DNA of 64,000 bases from Phycisphaerales bacterium (GCA_020639095.1 JACKHH010000001.1:1-64000), one strand, 5' to 3'. Shown: positions 53,673 to 62,908, numbered from the stretch's first letter. Made by a program: numbers and translations. The notes: generated by a model from the sequence alone, not told the origin.

Positions 53673-54452
53673 CTAGCTGGAACAGCAGGAGGACCAGATG
53701 CAGCCGTCGGTTGCGGAATCGTTGCCGCCCACGCCGGGTGCGCCTTCGTCATCGAGTTCGCGCATCGCCGTCTCGAACACGTCGAGATAGTGGCGGTAAC
53801 GCACGGTGGGATTGTCGAGATCGCCGCCGAAGTGGCGATTGGGGTCGTTGTACACCAGACGAACCGGAATCTCCGCAATGCTCAGCCCGCGTCGAACCGC
53901 CTGCGCCCAGAACTGCATCGGAAACGCATAGCCCGGTTCGGACAACGACATCTTCGCCAACGCCGATACCCGGTAGGCTTTGAACCCGCAAAACGCGTCG
54001 GTGAGCGCGAGCCCCAAGCGCTCATTGAGCAGACGCGTAATCTTCAGATTGATTGATCGCCGATCGGCCGGTGGTGCGTCGTCACCGCTGTGACTGCGGA
54101 GGTAGCGCGATCCGCTGATGATGTCGGCGTCGGCATTGCGCATCGCCGAAACGAACGCGGGGATGGACGCGGGCTCGTGCTGATCGTCGCAATCCATGGT
54201 GATCAACCAGTCGTAACGCTGAGCAGCCGCGTATCCGAAGGCATCGATCAAGCTCTGCCCGTACCCGAAGTTACGCGGATGGCGGATCATGTGAATATCC
54301 GCGAACCCATTGAGCAGCGCGGGCGTCTTATCGGTGGAGCCGTCGTCGATCACCAGCAGGTGGTCGGCGTGGGGGCGTGTGCGCTCGAGCACATCGGCGA
54401 CGTATCCGGCTTCATTGAACACCGGAATCGCTACTAAGTATTTAATTGGCAA
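53673..54452 (-). CDS. Family 2 glycosyltransferase
   Basis: 259 residues. YLVAIPVFNEAGYVADVLE, LLVIDDGSTDKTPALL and WLITMDCDDQHEP (DxD-type metal site) identify a GT-A enzyme of the polyprenyl-phosphate mannosyltransferase group, which loads a sugar on a lipid carrier or transfers it in the cytoplasm. FCGFKAYRVSALAKM follows. The frame is open 27 codons further up, but GGAGGT eight bases before TTG 54452 makes that the start (PIKYLVAIPVFN). First gene of the four-gene minus-strand run; its stop lies five bases before the next start. Confidence 0.92.
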   Translation of the reverse strand: MPIKYLVAIPVFNEAGYVADVLERTRPHADHLLVIDDGSTDKTPALLNGFADIHMIRHPRNFGYGQSLIDAFGYAAAQRYDWLITMDCDDQHEPASIPAFVSAMRNADADIISGSRYLRSHSGDDAPPADRRSINLKITRLLNERLGLALTDAFCGFKAYRVSALAKMSLSEPGYAFPMQFWAQAVRRGLSIAEIPVRLVYNDPNRHFGGDLDNPTVRYRHYLDVFETAMRELDDEGAPGVGGNDSATDGCIWSSCCSS

Positions 54453-54668
54453 GATGTTATACCTCCACAGGGCCAGCCCGAGCGCCGGCGCGGACGCGAT
54501 TATGTTAGCGCGCAGGCCCATGAATTCAACCAACCGGGCAGGCTCGCCGTAGCGAAACGACCCAAAATCGCTAAGTTAACGCCCCGGAGCGAGAGATTTC
54601 TCAAACTATATCGGACCATCCGCCCGATTTATTCCCTGGGGAACAGAATCACGCTGGACTGTGAAACC

Positions 54669-55682
54669 ATGAAAACTCACAAGCTACTCGTACAGATCGG
54701 CGCGCTGCTCGCGGTCACCCTCCTGATCACTGGCTGCTCGGGGGTGAAAACGCAGCAAGCGCAAACGCACATTCAAACCGGCGACCTGCTGCTGGAGCAG
54801 AGTCAGCTCGAACAAGCGTTGCGCGAGTTCGAGGAGGCGTCCAAGCTCTCGCCGCAACTCGCGGTCGCGCATTCGCGGATGGGCATCATCTATCGCCGGC
54901 TTGGCGATTACGACCGCGCGATCGACTGCTTCTCCGAGGCAGTCCGGCTGGCGCCGCGTTCATTCGTTGACGCGTTCAACCTTGCCCAGCTCTACCACTT
55001 TACGAATCGCCTGCACGACGCCGTTGAAGCGTACCTGCACGCGACCGAACTCAATCCGTCCGACTTCGACGCAAACCTGAACCTGGGCGTCTGCTATCAG
55101 CAGCTTGGCGATCTGCCGCAGGCCGAGGAGCGCTTCCAGACCGCGATCAATCTTGATCCCACGCGCCCGCACGCGTTCGTCAATCTCGGCGTCGCGCTCG
55201 ATCGCCAGGGCAAGTACTACGAAGCCATCAACGCGTACAAGAGCGCGCTGGAGCGCGACAGTCACCAGCCGCACGTGCTGGTGAACCTCGCGTACACCTA
55301 CATCAACCAGGAACGCCATAAGATGGCGCGGCGTACGCTGGAACAGGCGATCGACCTCGACCCGTCGCTGGCGACGGCGCATGAAGCATTGGGATATTGC
55401 CTATTCCAGGAAAAGGAATACGACGGTGCCCGCAAGGCGTATCTCGACGCGCTGGCGCTCGATTCGCACCTGTCGGGCGCGTACGCCAATCTGGGCAGCA
55501 TCGAAATGCTCCGCTATTTGCAGCGTCGCGACGACGCCAAGAGCGAGCTCGCCCTGGAATACTGGCATCGTTCGCTCGAACTCGACGCCAACCAACCCAA
55601 GCTGCATCAACTCATCGACAAGTACAGCAAGCCCACGCTGGATCCCAACACCGTCCTGCTGGACGGCGGCAGAGGCGAATAG
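54669..55682 (+). CDS. TPR lipoprotein
   Basis: 337 residues. Signal peptide with lipobox LLITGC (Cys23), then eight or so clean 34-residue TPRs, e.g. SRMGIIYRRLGDYDRAIDCF, NLGVCYQQLGDLPQAEERFQ and NLAYTYINQERHKMARRTLE. This is the layout of PilF/NlpI-like outer-membrane lipoproteins that assist pilus or envelope assembly. No pilus operon is adjacent, so the role is open. Confidence 0.9.
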   Translation: MKTHKLLVQIGALLAVTLLITGCSGVKTQQAQTHIQTGDLLLEQSQLEQALREFEEASKLSPQLAVAHSRMGIIYRRLGDYDRAIDCFSEAVRLAPRSFVDAFNLAQLYHFTNRLHDAVEAYLHATELNPSDFDANLNLGVCYQQLGDLPQAEERFQTAINLDPTRPHAFVNLGVALDRQGKYYEAINAYKSALERDSHQPHVLVNLAYTYINQERHKMARRTLEQAIDLDPSLATAHEALGYCLFQEKEYDGARKAYLDALALDSHLSGAYANLGSIEMLRYLQRRDDAKSELALEYWHRSLELDANQPKLHQLIDKYSKPTLDPNTVLLDGGRGE

Positions 55683-55815
55683 CATTCGCTTGGCGAATGC
55701 GAAAGTGAGAAGGTGCGAAAGTGAGAAAGGTGTGCACGGAGCAATGTTCCGCGCGCACTTTCAGCGCCCGAGCATTTCGTCATTCATCATTCGTCATTAA
55801 GCATTCGCCAACGCG

Positions 55816-56043
55816 CTAGCGATGGCGATAGGTGATGCGACCGCGTGTGAGGTCGTAGGGGGAGAGTTCCACGGTGACTTTGTCACCGGGAAGGATGCGG
55901 ATGTAGTACTTGCGCATCTTGCCCGCGATGGTACACAGGGCTTCGTGCTTGCCATCGTCGAGTTCGGCTTCCACCAGGAACATTGCGTTGGGCAATGCCT
56001 TGATGACCGTGGCTTCAATCTGAATGCTTTCCGTTCTGGACAC
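55816..56043 (-). CDS. infA: Translation initiation factor IF-1
   Basis: 75 residues. IEATVIKALPNAMFLVEAEL, the IAGKMRKYYIRILPGDKVTV stretch and SPYDLTRGRITYR match IF-1, an OB-fold protein bound in the 30S A site. GTG 56043 gives the same N-terminal length as E. coli IF-1, and GGAGGT lies just upstream; the frame is open seven codons further. A four-residue insert (EAELDDGKHE) lengthens the loop. Confidence 0.95.
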   Translation of the reverse strand: MSRTESIQIEATVIKALPNAMFLVEAELDDGKHEALCTIAGKMRKYYIRILPGDKVTVELSPYDLTRGRITYRHR

Positions 56044-56687
56044 CAAACCTCCATTGCTCCGCACAATTCGACCGGCATGCGCCCGGTATCATCCACCACC
56101 CGACCGCACCGATTCACTTGCTTCGGGAGAAACCACCCCAACCGGCATGGGTTCCGCATGGGCACAACTGCACGCGTCGGTCTGCGCTGAGTCGGTCGAT
56201 GCTACCTGAGCACGCGTAGTGCGTCAACAAATGAGCCCCGCGCGGGCCCCGCATAGGACGCCCGAACGTCGCGTCCCGCGGGATTATCGGCGGTCGACTG
56301 GTCCCGCATGCGTGCGGGGTTTTCCGGATGGCGTCAGACGCGGAGTTCGATCTCCCGCGGAGACGTTTCGGCCACTCCGACACTGCACAACTTGCGATCA
56401 CGACGCTCCATACCGGCTGATCCGCAACTTCTTACATCATCCGATGGGGTTTGCAGTGCTTCTGGCTGCGGAGAACCGCTATGCCTCGCACTTGTGACGC
56501 TTGCGGGGTGGGCGAACGAAGGCGTATTCGCTACGCTCTTGACCGTCCGGAGACGTCCATCGCAACAACACATACGCCGCCCGCACCTCATAGAGCGTGC
56601 GCTTGCCGCAACGCCTGACTGCCGCGACGGGTGACGGGCGAGTCGGAACTGAAGAGGACTGGCACAAAGGGGATCGAAGCAGTGAGA
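56044..56687. other. Gene-poor gap of 644 bases
   Basis: No gene that I can support. A minus-strand frame at 56479-56736 has a tidy C-terminal half (RAAYVLLRWTSPDGQERS) but a poor N-terminus and no ribosome site, and a 45-codon plus-strand frame from 56480 has a CDACG pair. Both are weak. No repeat family member was found. Confidence 0.45.
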
Positions 56688-57623
56688 ATGATTTCAAATG
56701 GCGGACCTGTCGCAGGCCACGTTGCCTGCGTTGCAATGATGGTTGGTGTTACGCTTCTGGCGACGCCAACCTGGGCGGTGACGGCGATCGACGTGCCCAA
56801 CGCGTCGTTCGAGAACCCGCAGACCTTCTTCGTCTGGCCCGACGCCGACGATTGGGACGAGACCGGGCCGGTCGGCGAGGACCCGCTGCTTCCCGGCGTG
56901 GTGGATACGATCGATACCGGGGTGTTCTTCAACAGTCCGGTCGATGAGGGTGGCCAGCCCTCGCCCTTCTACATCACCAATGCCGATGGCTTCCAGCTCG
57001 CATTCATCAGCGCCGACGACGCGAGCACGATTGCGTTTTTCCAGGAACTCGAAACCCCGTACGAAGTCGGCGGGACGTACACCGTGGAACTGCTCGTCGG
57101 CGAGGGGTACTTCTTCCCGCCGCTGTCGTACAACCCGAACGATCCGCCGCCTCCGAACCCCCCGCCTGCAGTGCTCGAACTCAGCCTGTACTACGCGGAT
57201 ACGAACGGCGCGCAGATTGTCATTGCGGACCGCATCATCTCCGCCGACGAGATGCCCGGCCCGCCGAACGAGGGCACACTGCTGCTCAACGTAGGCACAA
57301 CCGGTGAAGCCATCGCATCGCTCGACGCGTGGGCAGGGAGGCCGATCGGCGTATTGGTCCGCCCCGTGCTTGGGCTCTCGGGCAACTGGAATATCGATCT
57401 CGCCCGGGTGAGTGTAAGCTGCGACATAGGCATTCCGGGCGATGCCGACTTTGACGGCGATGTTGATCTCGCGGACCACGACGCGTTCGTGCGTTGCGTG
57501 ACCGGGCCGAACGGCTCGTCGCGACCCGCCGAATGTGCGCCGTGCGAATACGAACGGCTCGACGCGGACAGCGACGGCGACGTCGACTTGCGCGACTATG
57601 CCGCAATCACACAGGAACTGTAG
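56688..57623 (+). CDS. Secreted protein with C-terminal dockerin
   Basis: 311 residues. The signal peptide ends TLLATPTWA. The first 230 residues form a beta-rich domain opening AIDVPNASFENPQ, with YEVGGTYTVELLVGEGYFF and a proline-rich turn, a carbohydrate-binding-module-like pattern (CBM-like HAF/DUF family by appearance). It ends with two dockerin loops: DADFDGDVDLADHDAFVRC and DADSDGDVDLRDYAAITQ. A pseudopilin gene follows directly on the same strand. Confidence 0.83.
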   Translation: MISNGGPVAGHVACVAMMVGVTLLATPTWAVTAIDVPNASFENPQTFFVWPDADDWDETGPVGEDPLLPGVVDTIDTGVFFNSPVDEGGQPSPFYITNADGFQLAFISADDASTIAFFQELETPYEVGGTYTVELLVGEGYFFPPLSYNPNDPPPPNPPPAVLELSLYYADTNGAQIVIADRIISADEMPGPPNEGTLLLNVGTTGEAIASLDAWAGRPIGVLVRPVLGLSGNWNIDLARVSVSCDIGIPGDADFDGDVDLADHDAFVRCVTGPNGSSRPAECAPCEYERLDADSDGDVDLRDYAAITQEL

Positions 57624-57757
57624 CCATCGGGATTCTGGCCACGGACATCGCAATACCGCACCGCAGTGTTGCCCGAACCGGGCACCACATCAAACGTGTC
57701 CACGGCACCCAGGGTTTCGCGCCTCTGGCCAGAATCTCGCGCTCGTGCAGAAACCGA

Positions 57758-58525
57758 CTGGCGCCCCGATCGTCCGGCGCCTTCACGCTGGTTGAACTGC
57801 TCGTCGTGATCGTGATCATTGCCGTGCTGGTTGCGCTCGTCGTGCCGTCTCTGGCGCGGGCACGGCACGCCGCCAAGCGAACGGTCTGCCTGACGAACGT
57901 GAAGGGCATCATGACCGCGGTCCAAGCGTACGCGACGGAGAACAACGGATCGATCCCCTACGGCCCCACCGCGCCCCCGCCGACGCCCAGCAACCTCTAC
58001 CCCCTCACCGGCATGGTCACGAGTCAGATTTCGCTCAGCACGGGTCAGCCGGTCGGCCTGGGGTTGATGCTCCGCGACCATCTTGGCAGGAATGCGGACA
58101 TCCTTTTCTGTCCCGGCGCGGACAACCCCATCGACGCCAAACGCGAACTGGCCAAGGTGGGCAAGTCGCAGGTGATCAACAGCTACTTTTACCGCCACGG
58201 CTCGAACACGCTCAAGACGCGCAACGAGCCGTTCGACACCTGGGACGATCGCACGCACCTCGAAAACCTGGGCACGAACGCCCAGGGCAATCGCATCCGG
58301 GCGCTGGTCGTGGACCAGAACTACCTGACGACCTCCCCGCTCGCTGCTTGGGGCATCATCGTCCGCACCAATCACAAGAAGCTGCGCGTCAATGCCGGCT
58401 ACGCCGACGGCCACGCCGAAACCCGCGACAACCCCGAGGACAAATACAGTGTGGACGTAGGGCGATTCCCATTCAACGGGCCGGACAAAATCCTGGCTGC
58501 GTTCGAAAAGCTCGACACCGACTGA
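57758..58525 (+). CDS. Pseudopilin, start codon unresolved
   Basis: About 255 residues from the pilin motif FTLVELLVVIVIIAVLVALV onward, and ending with AGYADGHAETRDNPEDK, which is the shortened DG-His motif. In frame there is no ATG, GTG or TTG between about 57545 and the motif at 57782; the listed start is a CTG. A GTG at 57745 in another frame reads QKPTGAPIVRR, a typical leader, and a single missing base near 57775-57780 would join it to AFTLVEL. A start inside the upstream gene (ATG 57533) is the other option. Confidence 0.75.
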   Translation: MAPRSSGAFTLVELLVVIVIIAVLVALVVPSLARARHAAKRTVCLTNVKGIMTAVQAYATENNGSIPYGPTAPPPTPSNLYPLTGMVTSQISLSTGQPVGLGLMLRDHLGRNADILFCPGADNPIDAKRELAKVGKSQVINSYFYRHGSNTLKTRNEPFDTWDDRTHLENLGTNAQGNRIRALVVDQNYLTTSPLAAWGIIVRTNHKKLRVNAGYADGHAETRDNPEDKYSVDVGRFPFNGPDKILAAFEKLDTD

Positions 58526-58533
58526 TTCCCCCC

Positions 58534-58561
58534 TTCGCAAACTCCGCAGGCAATCTATAAT
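58534..58561 (+). promoter_or_regulatory. Candidate promoter of the aminotransferase gene
   Basis: TTCGCA (58534-58539) and perfect TATAAT (58556-58561), 16 bases apart, 80 bases before the ATG. Confidence 0.45.
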
Positions 58562-58641
58562 CGCATGCGTCGTGTGCCGACCCGCCCAGCCGTACGCTTC
58601 GGCGAGCGCATTGTCGGCAACAAATTCGGAGGTTTCCTGCG

Positions 58642-59787
58642 ATGAAAAAGATCCGATTGTTCACCCCCGGCCCGGTGATGGTGCCCGAGGACGTCATGCT
58701 CCACATGGCCCAGCCGATAGAGCATCACCGCACGTCGTTCTACCGCGACATGCTGGCCGACGTCACCGACCACCTCAAATACCTCTTTCAGACGGACCAC
58801 GCTGATCCGATGGTGATCACCGGTTCGGGTACCGCGGCTGGTGAAGCCGCGATCGTTTCGTCGGTACACGCGGGCAAGAACAAGGTCCTGAACTTCAACA
58901 ACGGCAAGTTCGGCGAACGCTGGGGCAAGGTGTGCAAGGCGTTCGGACTTGCGTGCGTCGATCAGGAAGTCGAATGGGGTACGGGCGTGGATCCGGCTGT
59001 CGTCGAGAAGATGATGAACGCGGATCCCAAGATCGACACCGTCATCTGCGTGCATTCCGAAACGTCGACCGCGACGCTGTCGGACATCGCCGCAATCGGC
59101 AAGATCACGCAGGCGCGCAACGCGCTGCTCATCGTCGACTGCATCACGAGCTGCGGCTGCCTGCCGATGAAGTTCGACGAATGGGGCGTGGACATTGCGT
59201 TCACCGGTTCGCAGAAGGCGCTGATGCTGCCGCCCGGTCTGGGCCTGTGCTGCGTCGCGCCGAAGGCGTGGCGGCGAATCGACGAGGCGGAGTGCCCCGC
59301 GTTCTACAACGACCTCAAGGCGTACCGCAAGGCTGTGCGTACTTGGGATAATCCGTACACGCCGGCGAACACGCTGGTGCTCGGTTTGCAGAAGGTGCTG
59401 CACGGCGTCAAGCAACGCGGCTTGGAGAACATCTGGAAGGAAACCCGGATGCTCGCCGACGCGACGCGGGCAGCCGCGACCGCGATCGGCATGAAGGTCT
59501 ACAGCAAGAGCCCGTCCGATTCGGTCACGGCGATGCTGGTGCCCGACGGCGTCGACGAAGCCGCGCTGCGCAAGACGATGCGCAGCGCTTACGGCATGCA
59601 GATCGCCGGCGGCCAAGGCGACCTCAAGGGCAAGGTCGTCCGCATCGGACACATGGGCTACATCGACATCGGCGACACGCTCGCCGCCATCGGGGCACTG
59701 GAACTGACGCTCAAGGGACTGGGGCACAAGTTCGAACTCGGCGCGGGCCTGCGCGCCGCCCAGGAAGTGTTCGCGAAAGCGCTGTAA
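58642..59787 (+). CDS. Class V aminotransferase (serine-pyruvate/alanine-glyoxylate type)
   Basis: 381 residues. LFTPGPVMVPEDV opens the family; MVITGSGTAAGEAAI and VHSETSTATLSDI hold PLP contacts, LIVDCITSCGC the Asp that binds the pyridine nitrogen, and FTGSQKALMLPPGLG the PLP Lys. It transfers amino groups among small 2-oxo acids such as glyoxylate; the exact pair cannot be read. GGAGGT at 58628-58633 supports the ATG. It has its own promoter candidate and terminator. Confidence 0.92.
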   Translation: MKKIRLFTPGPVMVPEDVMLHMAQPIEHHRTSFYRDMLADVTDHLKYLFQTDHADPMVITGSGTAAGEAAIVSSVHAGKNKVLNFNNGKFGERWGKVCKAFGLACVDQEVEWGTGVDPAVVEKMMNADPKIDTVICVHSETSTATLSDIAAIGKITQARNALLIVDCITSCGCLPMKFDEWGVDIAFTGSQKALMLPPGLGLCCVAPKAWRRIDEAECPAFYNDLKAYRKAVRTWDNPYTPANTLVLGLQKVLHGVKQRGLENIWKETRMLADATRAAATAIGMKVYSKSPSDSVTAMLVPDGVDEAALRKTMRSAYGMQIAGGQGDLKGKVVRIGHMGYIDIGDTLAAIGALELTLKGLGHKFELGAGLRAAQEVFAKAL

Positions 59788-59805
59788 ACAGCAAACGAGA
59801 AACTC

Positions 59806-59854
59806 AAAACGCTGAACGATGAACTGTCGATTGGTTCATCGTTCAGCGTTTTTG
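59806..59854 (+). terminator. Strong intrinsic terminator after the aminotransferase
   Basis: A perfect 19-bp stem (59806-59824 with 59834-59852; AAAACGCTGAACGATGAAC on the left arm), nine-base loop and T tract within the right arm end. Confidence 0.93.
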
Positions 59855-60282
59855 ATTTACGTCGATTGTAGGGTGGCCAATATCATCCAATCCGGGTGGC
59901 ATCGATGAGCGAGCCACCGGCAAGCGGGCGGGCGCGGGGTCTTGACGGGATTGTTTGAGCAGCTATGCACTGCCGATGATCACCACCGATTTCTCGTAGT
60001 GCGCCTGATCGTCGCCGGAGTCTCTGATTGTGATCTGGGACGCTCGAATTCCAACCCCGAACGTATCCAACAGGAGGCTTGCGTCATAGCTTCACGGACA
60101 AGCGGAGCGAGTCCGTTGACGCACAACGGGACGAGGCGACGACCCCTTGTCAGCCTGCACCCGTCGTCATCCCCACGCGAATCCGCTACAATACCACTCC
60201 GATCCGCTTCCGCGCTGTAGTCGGGCGACGCGGTGTGTCATCAGGAAATCGCCACCGCGAACGCCCACCGGAGATTCTGCCG
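59855..60282. other. Gene-free gap before the cupin gene
   Basis: No gene seen. TCGTCA (60164-60169) and TACAAT (60187-60192), 17 bases apart, are a candidate promoter for the cupin gene about 90 bases later. Confidence 0.4.
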
Positions 60283-60612
60283 ATGCCATTCATTGCGGCA
60301 AGTGATGTCACCCGATTCTCGCCGGAGAAGATGACCAAGACCAATTTCTTCGACTGCCCGCAGATGGTCGCGGACATCTACGGCTTGGAGCCGGGCCAGT
60401 CGCAGAAAATCCACAGCCACGCGGGCGAAGCCAAACTGTACTATGTCATCAGCGGCAAGGGCGACTTCACCATCGGCGACGAAACCCGCACGCTGGGCCC
60501 GGGCGAAATAGCAGCCGCTCCAACAGGTATCGATCACGGCGTCAGCAACCCATACGACGACCGCCTGGAAGCGTTGGTCGTAATGGCGCCCAACCCGAAC
60601 CTGCGAAAGTAA
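60283..60612 (+). CDS. Small cupin-domain protein
   Basis: 109 residues, one cupin barrel. QKIHSHAGEAKLYYVISGKG holds the first metal motif (His-x-His...Glu) and PTGIDHGVSNP the second His. Small single cupins bind a metal and act as isomerases, dioxygenases or sensors. ATG 60283 starts the conserved fold. The next gene is an amidohydrolase after a spacer with two repeats. Confidence 0.87.
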   Translation: MPFIAASDVTRFSPEKMTKTNFFDCPQMVADIYGLEPGQSQKIHSHAGEAKLYYVISGKGDFTIGDETRTLGPGEIAAAPTGIDHGVSNPYDDRLEALVVMAPNPNLRK

Positions 60613-60619
60613 ATCAGAA

Positions 60620-60700
60620 CCCCGGGCGCCAAGCCCGGGGCAAATTGATACCGCAACGGCAAGGAAGCCAATCCGAGCCGCGACCGTAAGGGAGCGGAAC
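60620..60700. repeat. CCCGGGCGCCAAGCCCGGGG and GAGCCGCGACCGTAAGGGAG elements
   Basis: Two unrelated short elements side by side (60620-60640 and about 60675-60694) between the cupin and M20 genes; both have relatives elsewhere in the window. Confidence 0.78.
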
Positions 60701-60790
60701 AAAACCAACGGGCCAACAACCAGAATCCACTTTCGCTGACCAAGACGAGACGACACAACGCACGCGAAGCCAGCACCAAAGGATAGAACC

Positions 60791-62005
60791 ATGCCAGAGT
60801 TCAAAGCCGCAATCGACGCCATCGTTCCGGAACTCATCGACTTCCGCCACGACCTCCACGCGCACCCGGAAACCGCATTCTGCGAGGAGCGCACCAGCGG
60901 CAAAGTGCTCGCCGCGCTCAAGACCATCCCGGGGCTCGATATTCAGAACAACCTCGCCGGCGGAACCGGTATCGCCGCAACGCTCAACGCCGACAAGCCC
61001 GGCCCTTGCGTGCTGCTCCGCGCCGACATGGACGCGCTGCCCATCCATGAACTCAGCGACCTGCCCTACCGCTCGACCATCGACGGCAAAATGCACGCCT
61101 GCGGGCACGACGGCCACACCACCTGCCTGCTCGGCACCGCTCGCGTCCTCGCCCAGTTCGCCGACCGCCTGCCCGGCAAGGTGAAGTTCTGCTTCCAGCC
61201 CGCTGAGGAAGACGGTGCCGGTGGCGAACGCATGATCGAAGACGGTGTTTTGGAAAACCCACATGTGGACGCCGCTTTCGCGTTCCACGGCTGGCCCGAG
61301 ATCCCCGTCGGCCGCATCATCAGCGTGCCCGGCGCCATCCTGGCAGCCGCTGCCCCGTTCGAAATCGAATTCACCGGCAAGGGGGGGCACGCAGCCTACC
61401 CACACCGGACGGCGGACATCCTCTTGGCTGCGGCACAGTTCGTCACCAACCTTCAGGCGATCCGTTCGCGTTTCATCGATCCGCTCGACCCCGTCGTGAT
61501 CTCCGTCTGCGCCGTCCATGCCGGCCACGCGACGAACGTCATCCCGGAAACCTGCCAGCTCAAAGGCACGATCCGCGCCCTCAGCGAGCAGGCCCACACC
61601 ACCGCCAAGCAACTCGTGCAGCGCTTCCTGATGAACACCGCGACCAGCTTCGACGTCCGCGCCGACCTGCGCTTCGCCTCCGATTACCCCGTGCTCATCA
61701 ACGATGAAGCCTGCGCCGAACTCGTCGCCGACGTCGGCCGCCAGTTGTTGGGCGCCGACAAGGTCAAAACCAAATACCCGCCGAGCATGGGCGGCGAGGA
61801 TTTTGCGTTCTTCGCGCGGCACGTACCCAGCGCGATGTTCCGCGTTGGCCTGCAACCTGCGGGTGCGTTCGAATACCCCGGCCTGCACAACCCGCGGTTC
61901 AACTTCAATGACGACGCGATCCCGACCGCGATCCAAATGTTCTGCGGCATCGCGCAGCGCTACCTCAGCACTCACGGTGATGCCTCCGGCGCATACGAAA
62001 TCTGA
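60791..62005 (+). CDS. M20D-type amidohydrolase (N-acyl amino acid / hippurate hydrolase)
   Basis: 404 residues. RADMDALPIHE, HACGHDGHTTCLLG (metal Cys/His), FQPAEEDGAGG (catalytic Glu) and the C-terminal MGGEDFAFFARH match the IAA-amino-acid/hippurate hydrolase group, which cleaves acyl groups from amino acids. A dimerisation domain lies at about 190-300. It is cytoplasmic and its substrate is unknown. Confidence 0.95.
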   Translation: MPEFKAAIDAIVPELIDFRHDLHAHPETAFCEERTSGKVLAALKTIPGLDIQNNLAGGTGIAATLNADKPGPCVLLRADMDALPIHELSDLPYRSTIDGKMHACGHDGHTTCLLGTARVLAQFADRLPGKVKFCFQPAEEDGAGGERMIEDGVLENPHVDAAFAFHGWPEIPVGRIISVPGAILAAAAPFEIEFTGKGGHAAYPHRTADILLAAAQFVTNLQAIRSRFIDPLDPVVISVCAVHAGHATNVIPETCQLKGTIRALSEQAHTTAKQLVQRFLMNTATSFDVRADLRFASDYPVLINDEACAELVADVGRQLLGADKVKTKYPPSMGGEDFAFFARHVPSAMFRVGLQPAGAFEYPGLHNPRFNFNDDAIPTAIQMFCGIAQRYLSTHGDASGAYEI

Positions 62006-62064
62006 CCCCAAAGCCGAAGGCTTCGATCCGCGCGAACCCACGAGAACGCAACCCCACCAACGCG

Positions 62065-62097
62065 CACAAAAAAAGCCCGGAGCAATGCTCCAGGCTT
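62065..62097 (-). terminator. Intrinsic terminator after the small secreted protein
   Basis: Stem AAGCC-C-GGAGC / GCTCC-A-GGCTT (62073-62097) with one mismatch; the minus strand continues with eight T. Confidence 0.85.
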
Positions 62098-62142
62098 GGG
62101 AAATCCATTTCGAAAGAGTACACCCGATCCAGGCGTGAATCG

Positions 62143-62370
62143 CTACCCGGTCGTCGTATCGGTGGTGTCATCATCCGCCGACGACGGGAACAGATAGTCG
62201 GTGATCGAGGTGAACAGCGTGTCCGCGAACGTGTCGAGGATAACCGTCCGACCCGCACCCGCGAAGTTGTACCAATAGTCCTTTGGCAGGCAGTTGCCTG
62301 TTCCGGCGAACATCACGCCACCCACCAGGATTATTGCACGCTTAGACTGTCGCTTCCGCTGCGAACGCAT
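62143..62370 (-). CDS. Small secreted protein
   Basis: 75 residues. A basic N-terminus (SQRKRQSKRAIILVGGVMFA) works as signal or anchor; NFAGAGRTVILDTFADTLF and an acidic Thr-rich tail (ADDDTTDTTTG) follow. Its family is not known to me. AAGGAGG directly upstream of the ATG and a terminator downstream make it a real gene. Confidence 0.75.
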   Translation of the reverse strand: MRSQRKRQSKRAIILVGGVMFAGTGNCLPKDYWYNFAGAGRTVILDTFADTLFTSITDYLFPSSADDDTTDTTTG

Positions 62371-62626
62371 CGAACGCCTCCTTTCATTCGCACACGAATC
62401 TATCGGCCGCTACAACCGCTGTCGACAGTTTCTTTTCGGACATCCCAACGCACCAACTGCAACAACCCACGCTCGCGCTACTGATATCGCGGTAAGACAA
62501 CCAAATCCGAGCCGCGATTGCATCGTGTCCGACGCCGACCGAAGAGGGAGGAGGAAGGAGGACACGGTGACAGCGGAGACAAACCCAATCGCCAAACATC
62601 GGCTCCCCGCCCGAAGACCACAATCA

Positions 62627-62908
62627 TCACTCCCCCAAGATCCCATTGATCCGCCGCGCCATCGCGACGTCCAGATCGCTCAACCCGCCCACGTCATGCG
62701 TGCTCAGGTCGATCCGCACCGTACTCCACACGTTGAACCACTCCGGATGATGATTCATCTGCTCGGCAACCAACGCCACCCGCGACATGAACCCCCAAGC
62801 CTCCGCGAAGTCCGCGAACTTCAACTCGCGATGCAACTTCCCATCCGCCACCGACCAGCCGGCAAGACCAGCCGATGCAACCTCCGCTTCCGTCATCTTC
62901 GTAGCCAC
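62627..62908 (-). CDS. Pterin-4a-carbinolamine dehydratase
   Basis: 93 residues. The HHPEW motif (NHHPEWFNVWSTVRIDLSTH) with the later His in STHDVGGL is diagnostic of PCD/DCoH, which dehydrates 4a-hydroxy-tetrahydropterin. The start is GTG 62908, with GAGGTGACT upstream; ATG 62896 is possible. No aromatic-amino-acid hydroxylase is in the window. Confidence 0.94.
   Translation of the reverse strand: MATKMTEAEVASAGLAGWSVADGKLHRELKFADFAEAWGFMSRVALVAEQMNHHPEWFNVWSTVRIDLSTHDVGGLSDLDVAMARRINGILGE

Noticed and set aside
56479..56736. 85-codon minus-strand frame in the gap
   Set aside because: Its second half looks protein-like, but there is no ribosome site, no family and it overlaps the next gene's start; kept out of the gene list.
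60614..62041. 475-codon minus-strand frame
   Set aside because: Antisense to the M20D amidohydrolase, which has all catalytic motifs; the frame also runs through repeats.
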